NCBI GenBank assembly: GCA_008711295.1
Contig: VUYV01000119.1
Location: 1,021,159-1,085,158, forward strand
DNA: 64,000 nt
Direction of reading: 5' to 3'
DNA from: Anarhynchus alexandrinus
Lineage: Eukaryota > Chordata > Aves > Charadriiformes > Charadriidae
Under the pieces are notes generated by a model. The model had not been told where the DNA came from and made no database searches. It was given only the letters and a program-made list of their open reading frames with translations. Within the stretch, counting starts at the first letter, position 1. The number at the start of each line of letters is the position of its first letter. The translations under genes and the position numbers were made by a program. This document shows, piece by piece, positions 1 to 14,481 of this stretch.

Positions 1-689
1 TTGCCATTTTCTTCTTCTTCCCTTCCACTAGAATGAACAATACTCTTTTCCACCACTGCACAGTGACTGAGCTTTCATATTTCCTCACTTCAAGATAGGA
101 AATGTATGCCTGACTTTTCGTGAAACCAACAGCATCATTTCATTGCATCCTACCCAATAATCTTCCAATAAAAACCAACTTATTAAATACTATATTTGTC
201 TTTTGGATAAAGAAATGTGAACTGATAATGTAAGCACGTTACCTCTGAAGTAATAATCACAATCTGAAAATTACTGGAGAACAGAAACGAGTCTGAACTG
301 AATGCATGAATATATATTTGCAGCTCCAAAAGAAGATGCTCCCCAGCTTGGAGTGACTACATATTTACTTCTTCCATAACTATGGGCATAACTGATTGGA
401 AAAAAATATTACAGCTATTTTTCAGTTGTCCAGAACCTATGGCTTGGCCGAGCAAGATAACAAGGGCTAACAGCCCCTCTTGGTTTGTTGGTTAAACAAA
501 AGCAGTTTAAGGTGTTATTTGACAAAAGATAGGAATATAAATATTAGCATGGTAAAAGCTGTAGAAGACAGAAAATCAGTGAGGAAATAAGACAAACGAA
601 AATTCTCACCTCCAAGGACTCAGGATACTGAAAATGTTCAAGCAAATTAAGAACAAAAGCAGTAGGACAGGTTTTCTGTGGATCAGGAT
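1..689. other. Non-coding, no feature recognised
   Basis: AT-rich unique sequence. I see no open frame of note, no CR1 similarity and no RNA gene. The right edge is approximate, because the decayed LINE that follows fades in gradually. Confidence 0.5.
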
Positions 690-2035
690 GACAAAGTTGT
701 TAATAAAGATGCAGAAAAGGTTTTTCTATCCTGCATTTGGGAAGCAGTAGAAAAGTTACCGCATCAAATCATGATAGAGTGTGTTCCAGTCCCTTGATAA
801 GAGAGTATTAGAAAGTATCTACTACAAAACCAAACCTTTTAAAATTGGAAGAGCTGGATAAGCATCATCCAAAAGTTTAGAAGAGATTAGCTGGAAAATA
901 GCCTATCTTGTTGATATATAAATCTTTGGCTGCTACAGAATCTTTTAAAGACTGCAAGCGTACCAATAAAAAACAAAAGGTCATTTCAGATAACATTGGC
1001 AGATACACTCTAGTTAGCCTGACACTGGTCTTGATAAAAGTAATAATTTGAAAAATAAAGAATTAGAGGACAAGAATATAATTAGTGTTGGTCAATGCAA
1101 TTCTGTGGAAAATCTATCTTGTCAAATAAGCCTGTTTTTATTCCTTGATTAAATAACAATTTGGCTGATAAAGGTAACTACATAGAAGCAATAGACAAAC
1201 TTAGGTGAGACATCCAAGTTGTTATTGCATGACATTCTGATTCAAAAATTAGCACTATTCAGTATCAGTAGCGCACATAGTACCTGGATTAGGGTGGTTG
1301 AATAACATTTCTCAAACAGTAGCTGCAACTAGGAAATCATCTTGAAAAGGCAGCATTTCCAGCAGTGATCCACAGGGACTGGCACTGGGCTTGATTTTGT
1401 TTATCAGGATTTTTTTTCCACTCAGTTACGCCCAAATAAATATAATAAAGTCATTGCTGATGAGATTTGTGAGCAACGAGGATAGCTATGATATCTAAGA
1501 AGTGCCTTGCAAATCATGTTCTAGAGATTTCTAATCATTCTGCAGCGCTACTCTGGACCCTCAGATGACATCTATACAAGTAAATTGAACATTTCTCTAA
1601 TGCAGGAGTGTGCTCGGACCAAAAAGCATTCCAGGGAGCCTTCAAACAATTTAATGTCATGGACAACAGAGTTCCAGTGACAGGAGGTGCTGTAGAGTCC
1701 AAGAAAGACAAAGAGCAACAAAAAAAAACATAAAATTGAGCAAACTAGAGTTGTTTAGTCTGGAGAAAAAAAAATGACTTGGTCATAAGCATTTGTATAT
1801 AGAAGGGACTACTGCATGGGAAAAGGATACGTTGCTAGAACAAGAAGAAATTTAATTATAGGCAAGAAAGATTTAGGCTAATCTTTAGGAAAAAAACTTT
1901 TGACAGCAAGAACAGTAAAATACTGGAAAGCATTCCACAGAGAAGTTGCAGAATCTCTTGGTAGTTGACCTTTTAGATAAAAGTATGGGAAGAGTTGGTC
2001 CTGCCCTGGAAAGGGAATGCTGACTCAACAGGCCA
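690..2035 (+). mobile_element. Ancient CR1/L3-type LINE relic (reverse transcriptase part)
   Basis: This is a highly decayed LINE fragment, recognised by the order of several short matches to CR1/L3-type reverse transcriptases. A stretch near 850-890 resembles the 'dependent on HPRVLKELA' part upstream of the RT fingers. Near 1012-1025 'gttagcctgacac' resembles the RPVSLTSV finger motif. Near 1230-1250 'gcatgacattctgat' resembles the end of motif A. 'ccacagggactggcactggg' near 1370-1389 corresponds to the PQGSVLGP motif B. 'gagttgtttagtctggagaaaa' near 1750-1771 corresponds to the LFSLEKRR motif near the C terminus. The 3' part near 1870-2030 follows the RLNIRKKFF and HWN order. Many stops and indels are present, so nothing is translatable. 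The subfamily is not assigned; it is much older than the CR1 copies further right. Confidence 0.6.
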
Positions 2036-4059
2036 CTGGCCCCTTTCAAATATTTTTCTCCCACAGTACTATAGCACGCACACAAAAAATGAATACGATT
2101 CCCCACTTCTGGGAGAACAAATATCCTTCTCCCTCTTATGCTGTCAAAACCTGATGCATTTACGGCATATCTTTTAACCAGCCCAGATAAGAACATTTGC
2201 AAAGTCACAGAAACCCGAAGCCTAGCTAGAAACTTGAGAGTTCTGCTCAAGTATCTTCTTATCTTGACGAAAATAAGTTAAAGACTTAGGCATTTTTCTG
2301 AGTCATTAGATAAGATCTTTAGATACTCCCAATTTTGTTGTGCAGAGAAAAGTCTACCTCCAAATCACTCTATTGTGGGTTTTTTGGTCACCTCATCTGT
2401 AAAGATGACATTATCTGTAACAAAGACAATCTTCATGTTTGCTGATCTTCAGCTTCCACAGGGAGAGCAGACACGAGGTGTCAAAAACAAATCGGTTTTA
2501 CATCCTTATTCTTCTTGACAATACAAACATTTTTTATATAAAGAGGAGGGGATGCAGCAAGCTCTTCCTTTTGTACACAAGGTATTTTTTCCTATTAAAA
2601 CATAGATTTAGAACAAGAAGTTTTAGAACTTATACACCTCTTGAGAAGACTCTTATAAACACGATACATTTGGCATAGCTTGTAAAGCCACAGTCTGCTT
2701 CTACAGTTGGACTCTCTTCCCTGGATATGTCAAATACCCTTGCATGTTCCCCTTTTCCAGCTCATATTTAAAAGAAAAGGAAAGAATAGAGCCAAGGGCT
2801 TCGAATCATCGCTCTGTGCCATACAGTGTATGTAAACGTCAACAGCATCCCCTAAAGCAGCACACCTGCAGCAACGTAAGAAGAGCAGGAACTTTTCTTT
2901 CTCCCTCAGAATACCCAACCTCAATTAAAAAAAAGTATTTCTAATGACATGTGAAGCTAATGAGATACGCTAATCTCTCTCACAGACTGAGTGTCATCAC
3001 TGAAGAATCTGTCTAAACCTATTTGATTATGCTAACTCTTTGAAAATGATAACACTAGGGCAAGTGTCTGACAGAAAGTAGCTTTACATTCAAACAAAAT
3101 GTCTGGCCCTATCTGTAAACAGAAAATGGACTTTTAAACCTCTCACACACACTTGCTTACACATACTACTTTAACCTTCAGGACTTTTCAAGTATGTCTT
3201 CAGCTTAAATAACAAGCATCACATAAGACCTGTATATTACGGTCATAAGCATTTTAATTTAAAGTTGAGATGGAAACTAAGAAGGAACTGAAAACCACAA
3301 TCAATCGTGCTAGCTCAAAGTGGAAGTTATCAGTCCACTTGTCCCGTTCATTTAACTCACTTCATTAACAGTACACAGAGTTTAGCATCTAGTAACATTT
3401 TTAATAGTTTACGTTTTTCTATGAGAAATTACATTAGACTTCAGAACTAAATCTAAAAACTGTTTCCTGTTTGTATGAGATCTATCATCTATTGCTCATG
3501 CAATGAGAAACAGCAAACAGTAATTCCCTATTTAACTTTCCCACGTTATTCATGATTGTATGGACCTCAACTCCATTCTCTTTTTGTTAGCTTTCCTCTC
3601 CTTGCTAAAAATTTTAGTCTTGAGAGACATTTCAGATCTTTTTTCCATATCCTCTACTCTTCTCTGTACATCAGAGAAAAAACAGGGTTGGGCAGGACTG
3701 CATGCACAACTTGAGAAGTGGGCATGTTACGATGGTGCTGTGGGCATCAGCAGCAGCATCTGCTGTTTTTTCTCCAAACCACCTCTAACACCCCATTTGC
3801 ATCCTTGACCGCTGCTGAGTATTGAAGCTGAGGCTTTCAAAACACAATCCATTTCAACTTCAAGATCTTTTTCCTTAACGGAAACAGCTGATTTAGAAAT
3901 GATTGAATGCCTAGTTAGGTGCACCACTTTTCATCTGCTGACAAGAAGTTAAATTTGTGCTTTCCTTCTGGCCAGTTGTTTAATATCATGAAATACCTGT
4001 GTAAGTCTTTGCCACAAGCTTTAGCATTGACTTCCCCGACAGGAAACACGCTGTCCACC
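2036..4059. other. Non-coding, no feature recognised
   Basis: AT-rich unique sequence. The open frames are all below 125 codons, have no recognisable domain and fit chance expectation. No repeat family was recognised. Confidence 0.5.
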
Positions 4060-4330
4060 CAACAATGATCCCTCTTCCCGGATATTTATGAGCATGATGA
4101 ACAGGACAAGTCTTAGCACAGAACCTTCTGGGACTTCATTATGAATCTGATCTTACTCCCACCACCTGTTTCTCAGTTTTTGGTTCATTACAGGCTAAGC
4201 AGACCTTTTCTTTCCACAATACTCCCTTACTTATCCAACTATTACTCCATCCATCTGAATAAAACTCAAACCATCATTCTTGACTAACACACAGAGCTCC
4301 ACAAAAAAGAACCTTGAAAAGACTTGAAGG
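4060..4330 (-). mobile_element. Probable ancient CR1-type RT fragment
   Basis: Read on the minus strand, the segment around 4085-4140 aligns in order with the CR1 region after RT motif B. It contains 'tatttatgagcatgatgaac' followed by 'aacaggacaagtcttagcac' and 'ccttctgggac', which corresponds to the NIFINDL and GSVLGPVLF region in antisense. The rest to about 4330 resembles the sequence upstream of motif B but is very divergent. No reading frame survives. The call rests on a short run of similarity and both ends are uncertain. Confidence 0.4.
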
Positions 4331-7300
4331 AGGTAAGACAACTTATGGGCAATTCTTGTTGGGCATTTCACATACAAGAAATAGCATGGTCATAACCAAA
4401 ATAAGATAATCTAAGCCTTTTTATTTATGAGCTATGATTTCCAAATAACTTAAAGATTTTTTAAATGTTGGATATGGAACCAAGCTTCCCAAAGGTCAAA
4501 TAATTGCAGGTTTTTTGTTGGTTTTGCTTGTTTTTATTCATGCTTACCTCTATTTTTGGACCAATGACATTTTATTTACTTGTGCTAACATGGGGCTTCT
4601 GCCAGGAATAAAAGCAGTGCTTTATTGCATTCAAGTCTACTCTTTGCCTGCTAAAATTCTACATGCTTTTCTTCTCCAGGCTTACCTGTAAACCTCTCGG
4701 GCATCTTCTTGCACATTAGATATCATGTGCGATGCAGGTTGAGTCAAGTGAAAGAAAAAGGGTCAAAGAAAGACCACAAAACAGTGCAGAGGATTGCAGG
4801 GAAGTGTGAGCTACGAGTCAGTTCTGCGAGTCTTACTTGTACAGTAAAAGACCCGACAGCTCTCTTTATATTTCACTTCTTTATCTCATCAGTCTCTGTT
4901 CCAGTTTAGTCTATAAATGGTTTGAGAAAAGACTATACTGTGTGTTGTCCAAAACCTACCACAATAAAGTCAATACCGCTTGACCCACATGCAACACAGT
5001 TCAGCTGAAAACTCTTTATAACCAGATCATTCCTTAGAAACACTTTCCTTTGTGCTTCCTCTTCACATCTGCAGAAGTTATATCCATGTACCCTGACATC
5101 ACCCACGTATTCCCACAGAAAGGGGGCAATTGATCCATACGTTATTACCCAGTGCCTAGGTAACAGGTACCACAACTTAAAACACCTCAGCCTAAGTTGT
5201 TCTGTGTTCAGCGGTTGGCTTCCAAAATATTTTATTTTCAACTTTTCTTTAAATAGCATAAATCACAATGGTACAGTTGCATATCTGGACAACACCACAC
5301 ACCTTTCCAAAGCCATTTGTTTGAACTTCCCTGTTGTCACTACCACCAAAGTATTCTGGCAGCCCCACAAATTTCTTCATGGGGTTAAAGGATTTGGGTT
5401 GAGTGGGAAAGGGATTTCAAATCTTTCTTCCTGAAGGAGAACCCTTAGGAACTTCCTTAAAGAACGGATGCTAAAAGGCTACCGTGACCTCGCTTCATAT
5501 GAAACCCAGACTGGATTCTGACTTAAGCAGGAGGTTAATGAGTTGAACAGTCTGACATGTTCATTTGATAGGCAGTGATGAAAGGCCAGCTGTCAGATTT
5601 AATTTGTTTGAAGATAAGCTGATTTATTGCTTACAAGTAATATGGCTGGCACGGGGCATGTGTCTGAGTAATGGTATACTTCAAACACTATCACAGAAAC
5701 ATTCAATTCTGGTAGAGTACATTCACTGTTCAGAAAAACAAATGCAATTATTGAAATGCTGTTTCAAGCTATCATGTTTCTGTATCTTCGCATGTGAAAA
5801 AAAAAGGAAAACATTTTTTTCTCAATATATTTTTTTTTTTTTTCACATCTAGCTGGTACATTACAACTAGTTGCTACCACTTATATCTATACATAGTGCC
5901 TTTAATCATACTCACCTTTAAGTTTTAAAAACTGAATTGCAGTCTGTTGGGGGAAGTTGTTTTGTTGGTGCTGTAGCAATCAATACTTTCAGCTCTGCAT
6001 ATTCCCTCACTTCCCACTTGTATTAGTATATTCTGATAGTCTTATGCTTTACCACCATTTTGGATCAAAAAGAAAGCTCAGACCTACTAAATAATAAAGA
6101 TCCAGAGAAATTAATTTAATAGCCAAAACCAGGCCTGCAACATGACTCGGAGTGTTACATTACTTTTTAATTAATACTGAACGAGGAGATTTAAATGGGA
6201 AAAAGATGAAACAAATTGCCCTTACAGGATAACCAATGGAAGGAGAATTAAAAACGGCAGCAGATTCAAGAGCGCTGAAGGACTACAAGGTACAGAGAAG
6301 CTGAGTGACAGGATAAGAGGCAGAAGATTGATAGGGGACATCAAGGTGAATCAGGACAATCAGAAAGGATGGACATAGTTACAGAGAAATTGGACAATGT
6401 ACAAAAGTCAAAGTAATTGCCCTTTTGCTGAGGGAAAAAGTTAACCAAGGTAGAGGTTAATGGAGAAAGTTCTCAAGCTGTTTAATAGAAAAGAAGGAGT
6501 GAGGAGTCTGGCGGGGGGGAAGGGGTGTCTATTGGAGAAGGCAGGAACAGGGAGATGGAGGTGACCAGCTACCACTGCCTGCCTGCTCCAAGGCCAGGTG
6601 GTTCTGAGATGGAGAAGGCTCCGTAAGGAGCACTCTCAGAGGCAGAAGTTTAGACAGAGAGCAACACAAAGACTAACTTCACGTGAACAGAAGATTTTGG
6701 TTTTAAGATTTGAAGCGGGCATTCCAGAAAGAGCAAAAGAAGAAAACGAAGGTAAAATCAGATACTCTGGTTTCTCTTGCCTCTGCAACTACTGCTCCAT
6801 TTTCTTCCCTTCTCCAGGTTCACAGGCAGGAAGCATTTGCTCACTGTGTTCAGTCTTGGAATTCCTATCCCTACCTCCTTTTGGTTTTGCCTCTTGATGT
6901 CCACTGAAATTATTCTTGCCAAACTCTCAAAGGATTTCTTCCTTGTCCCCACCTGTCCTCTACACATCACTGTACCCTCTTAACAATTTGTTGCATCAAG
7001 GAGCAATGTTTGTAAATGCCATTTAAAAGTGTTTGTAAAATGGGCTACAGGAGAGATAAACATGGACTGGTATTCCATCTACTTTTTTTTTTTTTTTAAC
7101 CAGACGGAAAAGCTTAGAAGTACTTCAGTGGTTTGTTAAAAAGAGGACTCACTGTGGTACTATTTATTTTATAAGGGTTATTTAAATAGTATCAGGTACA
7201 CAGATTTGATATCAGGAAACAATGCAATGGCATTTTTATCTTAGTCAAGGGTATATATATACTAGTGAAAATGAAGGCAGTAAGTCTTCTTGTGAGGCAA

Positions 7301-10300
7301 GGCTGGAAAGAAAATGCACAAGCCCCAGACAGGAACAAAGCATCTGCAGCCAACAGGAAGCTCACGTTTCACATTTACCCAGAGTTTTGTAGAGATGATT
7401 TCTCAGGGAACAGGGCTTGAATTGTTCTCATTTTGCTTGGAAAGAAAGGGCTACAGTCCTCATATGAAGAGGAAGCTCATGAGCCATTCACAATAGTAGC
7501 AGCATGAAAGAAACATTTATTGTTTTTGAAACAGGACAAGAGGAAGAGGGAGTTGTATTGAGTGTCCTAGGCATCACCATCAGAGCGACAAGGAAACCTC
7601 CCACCAGGCTTCACCACAGCCACCACTTCCAACTTTTAATGCCAACTCATGCCATGCCTGGCCTTGCAGTACCCAATTACTTCCACAGTTTGAAGTACTT
7701 GAGAGCTTCTCTCCCTGGTAACTAGCTGCTGTACCAAGAAAGGCTTCAGATACTTGATGACCTTAATATGCATTTCTTACAGCACAGGGCTTCAAAGTCA
7801 TTTTTGTATTTCAGTCTTGAGGCAGGGTAACGTAGCACCATCTGATCTCATTACAACAATGTCCTCTGTTGGCCACCCCTTGCTGAAAAAGCTCCCCTGC
7901 ACGTGCACCTTTGCCTCTCAGGATGAACTGCCTCCCTCACACGAAACCACCACCCTCACTATACAGTTCCTTTCCACAGACGGTTGGGTCAGTTCTGTGA
8001 TGAACTTTATGACAGCTACAGCTTTGAAAGCTGCAGGCTGCATAAAGAAATACAGGTTTATAAACTTGTATAGCTCTCATTACAAGAGCTGATGCAAAAG
8101 TGGAAAAGAAATTAAAATCAGTGCCGGCTCTAAAGTTCTGTCAAGTGTATTTTGAAGTATATTAATTGTCTCTGTGACAGAAATTGCACATCCAGGAGGA
8201 TCATTCTTTCCTATCTCAAATAAAAACTACCTACTATTCAGCTGTAAAATCTAACGTGAAAATCTTGTTGAAAAAAAAAAAAGGCTGAAGTGCAGTCCTT
8301 TAATGCAGGCAAATCCTTCCTCTGTATCTACTAACCCTCATTTTTCCTTACTCAGTAGCATCAAATGACTACATTTTCCCATCAGTGCTCATAGAGGGGA
8401 AACACTCTGAGAATATCAACTCACTGGTATGGCAGTATGCTTTTCCTGCTTTAAGCAATAGCATTTTCCTGCATCTTATACTGGAATTCCTATGTTGACC
8501 AAGTAAAATTCCATATGATACTGCTGATTTTGTCTCTATTTGTTGGCAATTTCTGTCTCCCTTGCTTATGATCTGTGTCCTCCTTGCTATAACCCCAATT
8601 ATCTCCTTAAATGTCTGAATCCTTAGGAACACTTGACATCCTAGAGCCAAAACAAAAGCAGATATATGCTTTCAGAAATGCAAGCATTCCTAAACAGAGA
8701 GAGAGGATTGACAGATTCTCCTGGGTTTTTTTACATCTATAGTGATTTTAAGTGTCTGAAATTCATCATCCTTTCTGTCTGTAAAACAGCCCTATGACAT
8801 CTTGTAAGCTGTTACATTTTGAGCAAATGAACAATGCAGCTTTGCCTCCTGAATCTTATTAACAGGAAATTTTTTCCTACATTCTTTTACTACAGTCCTA
8901 ATTCTAGTTGAAACTGCTGCCATTACCTGGATTAATCCAATGGATTAACAGGTCATCTGTTTTCTTTTAACTTTTAAATTACTATTTATTATTTTGTTGT
9001 TTATCATTCTTTTAACTGGTTTATTCCAGTGATGATTTTCAAATGTAGCATATTACTAACTAAAAGAAAAATAAATAATAGCACATTACTTGTATTTATC
9101 TCCAAATTTGTAAAGTTCTTTACTTATGAATAAAATTCAAATAGAGTCAGTAAGAAAAAATTTAAAAAAAAAAGAAAATAAAGACCATTCTACTGCTAGT
9201 AAGATTAGTCTTTGACTCACCATAAGCAATGTGACATCCTGCAAGATGCCACACTGTGCGTGGTATGCCAAATTCAGACCGACCCTTCTGAAGCGCACAG
9301 ATGGAGCAAGTAGCCACCACACCTTGCACAGCCAACATACAGTGTAATAGTATCTCTTTGCTTCTTAGAATGCAGATTATTCTTTCCTAAATACATATGG
9401 ATGTGTTTGACACCTGCATCCCAGTTAACAGACCTGACCAGGTATCCAATGGTATATTTATGAGTGGTGGGGTGGTCCACACACAGTCTGTATCCCATGA
9501 GAAATTAGAGAAGAACAGTAGAAACACTGAACCTTGATCCTAAATTTCCAGAAGTCCCTCTGCTGAAATGCACCGTATGATCCTAAGGCAATTTACATGA
9601 AAAGTAGATTTAACTTGGCTTAAAAAAAATCTGAAATTAAACATACATCTCTCATCATCCCATTGACATCTACAAGTTACTAAAATCTTTCTACTAGAAT
9701 TGCACAGAAAAATCCTTTTGCATTAGAGCATTGTCCTTGTATTTCAAAAGCATTCAGCTGCTGTCACTTGGAATGCAAGACAATTGGCATATCAGCATGA
9801 TCCAGGATAATAATGCACTAGTTGAAATTAAGCCAAGCTCCGACATCATATCACTAAGCTGCTGCCGTATGCCAAGTAATTGTGTATCTGCAACATCGCA
9901 CACAGAACCTATTTGCAAAGCATTTAAATTAGGTTGGCACACATTTCAAGACCTTTCCACAATAATGCAGACAAGCAATTACTCCAGTTGCATACCTGCT
10001 TCTTAGATGTTAGGCCATAATTAACTACCTTACAGATAAAAAGTGGAGGTACAAATACTTCTACCTGGAGACAGAAACTGGTGAAGAGGTCAGTAGGAAG
10101 TTGGGAAGGGAAGTAAAATTAATCAGATGCAGAACCTTGTTTATGTAACTGAGACACATTATACTGCAGCATTTATTTTAGTTCCAGGGGAAGAAAAGAT
10201 GTAGGAAGCAGAAACAACATTTTGTTTGGACCTTCTTCATTGAGCAGAACAAGGCAGGGTAACTCGGCTAGACGGAGAAGAAGAACATGGCAGTCAAAAG

Positions 10301-13300
10301 ATTGGCTCACAAAATTTCTGAACAGTTCCATCAACATTTACATTTATATACTGCACATATTTGAGCGTGACAGCTGAGCTTCAGGCAGAAGAAAAGCCTA
10401 TAAACACAGCCGTTGATGACAGCACTAGTGACCTGAGTGAAGAGACTGGGCTGAGACTATGATACGTGTCAGCTGTCACAGTGGCATCCCAGTGCCTGTT
10501 TTACTCTCGATTTTTACATACTAGAAAAAGTTAGAGATAATTTTTTGACTCTAGAGATTATGACATTCATCAGCAGCTATCAGCTAACTGCCTTTAATTG
10601 TGACTTTATTTGGTTTCAGAAAGAACAAAGATAAAAATTTTCAGAAGTTTAGGTTTCTAGACCTCATTAGGATGATGGGAAAGAGCCAATTTAACAGAGC
10701 GCCCTAAAACTGATGCTTAAAACTGTCCTTAAAATGGACAATCCTGCAAAACTGATCCTTTGAACGCTGACCACATTTGCACAACCTTAGATATAAGTTG
10801 CAGATGTCATCTTTCAGCAGAAATGGTGCAATCAACTCTCTATAATTCAAACTATGAGGAAAGTCCTTATGATACCCAATGCGTTTCAAAGCCACACACC
10901 AGAACAGAACCTATTTAACTAACCAAAGAAAAGCGGGGGGGGTTAGTTGGGAATTAGACTTCACAATAGGTTTTTATTTTCTTATAACTTCACTTCTAAC
11001 CCACAACTCTGGTTACAGAAGATTTCCATGGGCAACACTGCAGTCCCTGACCCAGCCTGAGAGGGGCACAGTGATGAAGATCCCTCCTGTGCTAAATGAA
11101 GGGCCAGATTTGTTCCACAGAAGGCTGCACAGATGGTGAGCAGAAGCCCTAGTATGTTCTGTCCCACTCCGGACAGCCCTGGAAAAAGCAGTCAGGGTTG
11201 TGTACTTCAGAAAAGAGCTAAGCTGAGCACTATAAAATATCTAAAATAGTCTACCTCCATTATGCTTTATAAAAATGGAATCCAGTCAGAGAACAACATT
11301 CCTAAATATTACTCAAGAACAATTTACATTCATTTCACAGGTCAGTTCATGGCAACAAGTCCATATAGAAGAAAAGGAAAAAAAAAATTAAACGTAGAAC
11401 CACACCGAACCAGAAATGCGTTAAATGTTTTCATATTATGATAGTATTTTAAATTTTGATAGAAATATATAGGACAGCCCCTGGTCTGTAAAGCTTACCT
11501 TTTATATACATAATATATCACTAAGGAAACAAAAAAACTGATGCACTGATTTGTTAAGGAGGTATGTGCTGAGAAGTTTCCCATATTTTGCTCAGTCCAG
11601 TGCTTTATCTAGCGTACCACTTTCTGGAGGCAGACACCTTTTATAGGAAATGCTTCTTGATCTTGTAAAGCGTGAGAAAAACTGAAAACAAAACAAGACC
11701 TGGACTCACATTGCTATTTTTCATTAAAGCCAGGAAACTGTTCTCACCTTGCCAGGGACTGACTTTTCATCAATGCTCCACAGAACACCAACAACCACTG
11801 CTTGAAGCAGTAAACTGAAATCATCAATAGCTTAGTAAACGTACTTCATGAGTTTCTAGAATGAACATCAAGAACAGATGAAATCACCTATCCCAAAACC
11901 AACCCAAGAATGTGCATAGACTGAGGATTATTAATAACAAGCTTTGTCTCATAAAGAAGACAGCCAACGCAGACAAGCTACGCTTTGACACGTAACTTTT
12001 GGAATGTCTTAGAAAATGAATAAAAATAATTTTTAGTTCGCTAACAGCACCGAGAAGGCATGGGTCATCCCTTCCTTGAAACTTATTCTACATTCAAGAA
12101 ACCTGCAAAAACACTAGGACCTACAAAAAGATGTGAAGGATAGCATTTCTGTTGAAGAAAACTATAAAACAGGGAAAAGATAAAGAAAATAAGGCAGATG
12201 GGAGTCAGGAATGGTTAATCTTCTTTTCTTAATTGATGCAGGGGCCAATAATTTTATTTTGAAAGGTTTTCCTTTTCATTGCCTCTTCCCATTCTTTAGT
12301 GTAGCTTCAAGTGTGATGGTAGTGAAACACCCCTGTAGTGAAAATTATTTATTTTCTCAGCATAGTCGTTGGTATAGAACCTCCTCCTAGTGACCCCAAT
12401 TCATATAATCCAAAAATCTTTAAAATCTTGAAACCATCCACACTCCAGGCTGAGCTTTAAATTAATCTTGGCCCTGTCTGAACTGCTGACTTCTGGAATC
12501 CAAACTAAACTGTTTTAGCCTTCATTAGCCCTACATCCATTACTTAAGAACTTGCCACCTCGGAGACAAATCCTCTGCACACAGAACTATCACAGAGGTG
12601 AAGGTCTTCAGCTTGGATTACTGTGTTATCTCAAAGCGAAGTCCATATTAAAGGCCCTTTCCCAGTTCCTTTATTCCCCTATTACCTGCTCGCTTCCACC
12701 TAAAACTTGTCAGCATCTCTGCACAGAATCCTGCCTGTTCTTGTCTCTCCCCCAGGCTTTGTCTTCTTTTCTTGATCTTTCATTATATCTGTCTTGTCCT
12801 GTGGATGGTACTCAAATGACCCTCTCAGCCACTGGCTTCCAGCAATTTTAGGAAGTTTTAAGGTAAGATTCCTCTTTGAATTAATCATCCTAAGTTCCAT
12901 ATCCTATTTACATTTCGGATTAATGCTGTGTATCTCCCACTATTGTTTTGTAAGAATCCCTGCACTTTCAGGATTAAAATCAAAGCTTACATTTAAATAA
13001 AGTGTCAGTGTATACAGCCTATATTTCTTTCAAATGCTACAAAACTTTTTAAACCATTTTATCTATTTTTATACCTTCTTTCAAAAAAAATACTAATTAC
13101 CAATACAACCATCCCTCCTCCACAGCTTTACCTCCTACAAGAAGCCCAAATAATTGAAACTTCCATTTTACTTGGAACTTCCACTAGTAATTACACTCTA
13201 ATAGCACCTTTCAAAATCAATTCAAAATTCTTAGCTCCAAGGAAGAAGTCTTAGAAAAAAATGCTGCAAAATATAATAATCAGTTCCAACTTACAGATAA

Positions 13301-13977
13301 TTGAAAAATACTGTTATTTCTAGTGATCTCAAATTATGTTTTTTATACAGGAGTCAACAGCGACCACTAATACAAATGGATATTATGCGAAAAGGTAAAA
13401 ATAAAAAGGTGTTTTGGCAGACCCCACACTTTGGATACATTTAAACAACTAACAGTCTACCAGGACTTTCCTACTTCTGCTGTCCACAGTCAGAACAAGA
13501 GACTATGGATGAAATGGAAGACTTTAAAGCTCTAAAACACAGTGCTGCCTTAAAATGGATGCACAAGTGCTACTTATGATCAACTACTGCACTGAGTAAC
13601 TCAGGGTGCAGCCATACTCATCACTTTTTACAGCTGTAACTGCCGCAGTTCTGAAGTCTAAAGACAGCCATATATGCTAGAAATAATACCTAGAGAAGCT
13701 TAATCCACAGAGTTCCCAAAACAATGTGACAGGTTTTTTTGTTTTTGAAACAGAAAATGAAATGTAGTGGATTTATATATGAAAGATATTGGAGTAATGA
13801 CTACTGTGCAACTTAGGTAATATCACTAACCCCAAATCCTCACCCTTGATGGTGAGCTACGCTGGGTGGCAATCTATTAAACTAGTCCATCAGATGTGAG
13901 GTCTGTAAGACTTTCACAAACTGTGGCCCTCCTTAGTCTCTCTCTAAGCACTATATACACAAATGACATGCTTTTTA
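4331..13977. other. Long non-coding stretch with only simple A/T runs
   Basis: About 9.6 kb of AT-rich DNA in which I recognise no gene and no interspersed repeat. Simple runs include T-runs at about 5830-5843 and 7082-7098 and an A-run at about 8271-8282. The longest open frames are around 110 codons and have no domain signature. One of them (10982-11167, minus) starts with a hydrophobic leader-like segment but has no other support. Short decayed repeats may be present and missed by eye. Confidence 0.45.
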
Positions 13978-14481
13978 TCATAGAATCATAGAATCATAGA
14001 ATGGTTTAGGTTGGAAAGGACCTTGAAGATCATCGAGTTCCAACCCCCCTGCCATAGGCAGGGACACCTCCCACTAGACCAGGTTGCCCAAGGCCACGTC
14101 CAGCCTGGCCTTGAACACCTCCAGGGATGGGGACTCAACAACCTCTCTGGGCAACCTGTTCCAGTGCCTCACCACCCTCAAAGTGAAAAACTTCTTCCTA
14201 ATGTTCAATCTAAACCTGCCCTCTTCCAGTTTGAAGCCATTCCCCCTTGTCCTGTCACTACATGCCCTAGTAAAAAGTCCTTCCCCAGCTCTCCTGTAGG
14301 CCCCCTTTAGGTACTGAAAGGCCGCAATAAGATCTCCCCGGAGCCTTCTCTTCTCCAGGCTGAACAGCCCCAACTCCTTCAGCCTCTCCTCATAGGAGAG
14401 GTGCTCCAGCCCTCGGATCATCCTCGTGGCCCTCCTCTGGACACGCTCCAACAGGTCCATGACACGCTCCAACAGGTCCAT
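13978..14481 (-). mobile_element. 5'-truncated CR1 LINE, young group
   Basis: The left edge is a CR1 3' end in antisense: three head-to-tail octamers (tcatagaa-type, 13978-14003), then the characteristic 'ggtttaggttggaaaggacc' tract. On the minus strand an open frame runs to 14481. It encodes the C-terminal part of CR1 ORF2 with [47 protein letters not shown] and [10 protein letters not shown]. This is the region after the RT catalytic core, so the fragment has no enzymatic activity. The element stops at a 21-bp tandem duplication (14440-14481). It belongs to the same group as the copies at 19435, 54954 and 59375. No clear target-site duplication was found. Confidence 0.93.
14440..14481. repeat. 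21-bp perfect tandem duplication at CR1 5' breakpoint
   Basis: A 21-bp unit beginning 'gacacgctccaacaggtcc' occurs twice in tandem (14440-14460 and 14461-14481), exactly at the 5' truncation point of the CR1. It repeats the peptide MDLLERV in the antisense frame. The second copy runs into a near-palindrome around 14470-14491. Confidence 0.95.

Noticed and set aside
10982..11167. 61-codon minus-strand frame with a signal-peptide-like start
   Set aside because: Short, with no conserved continuation, no exon borders and no recognised product.
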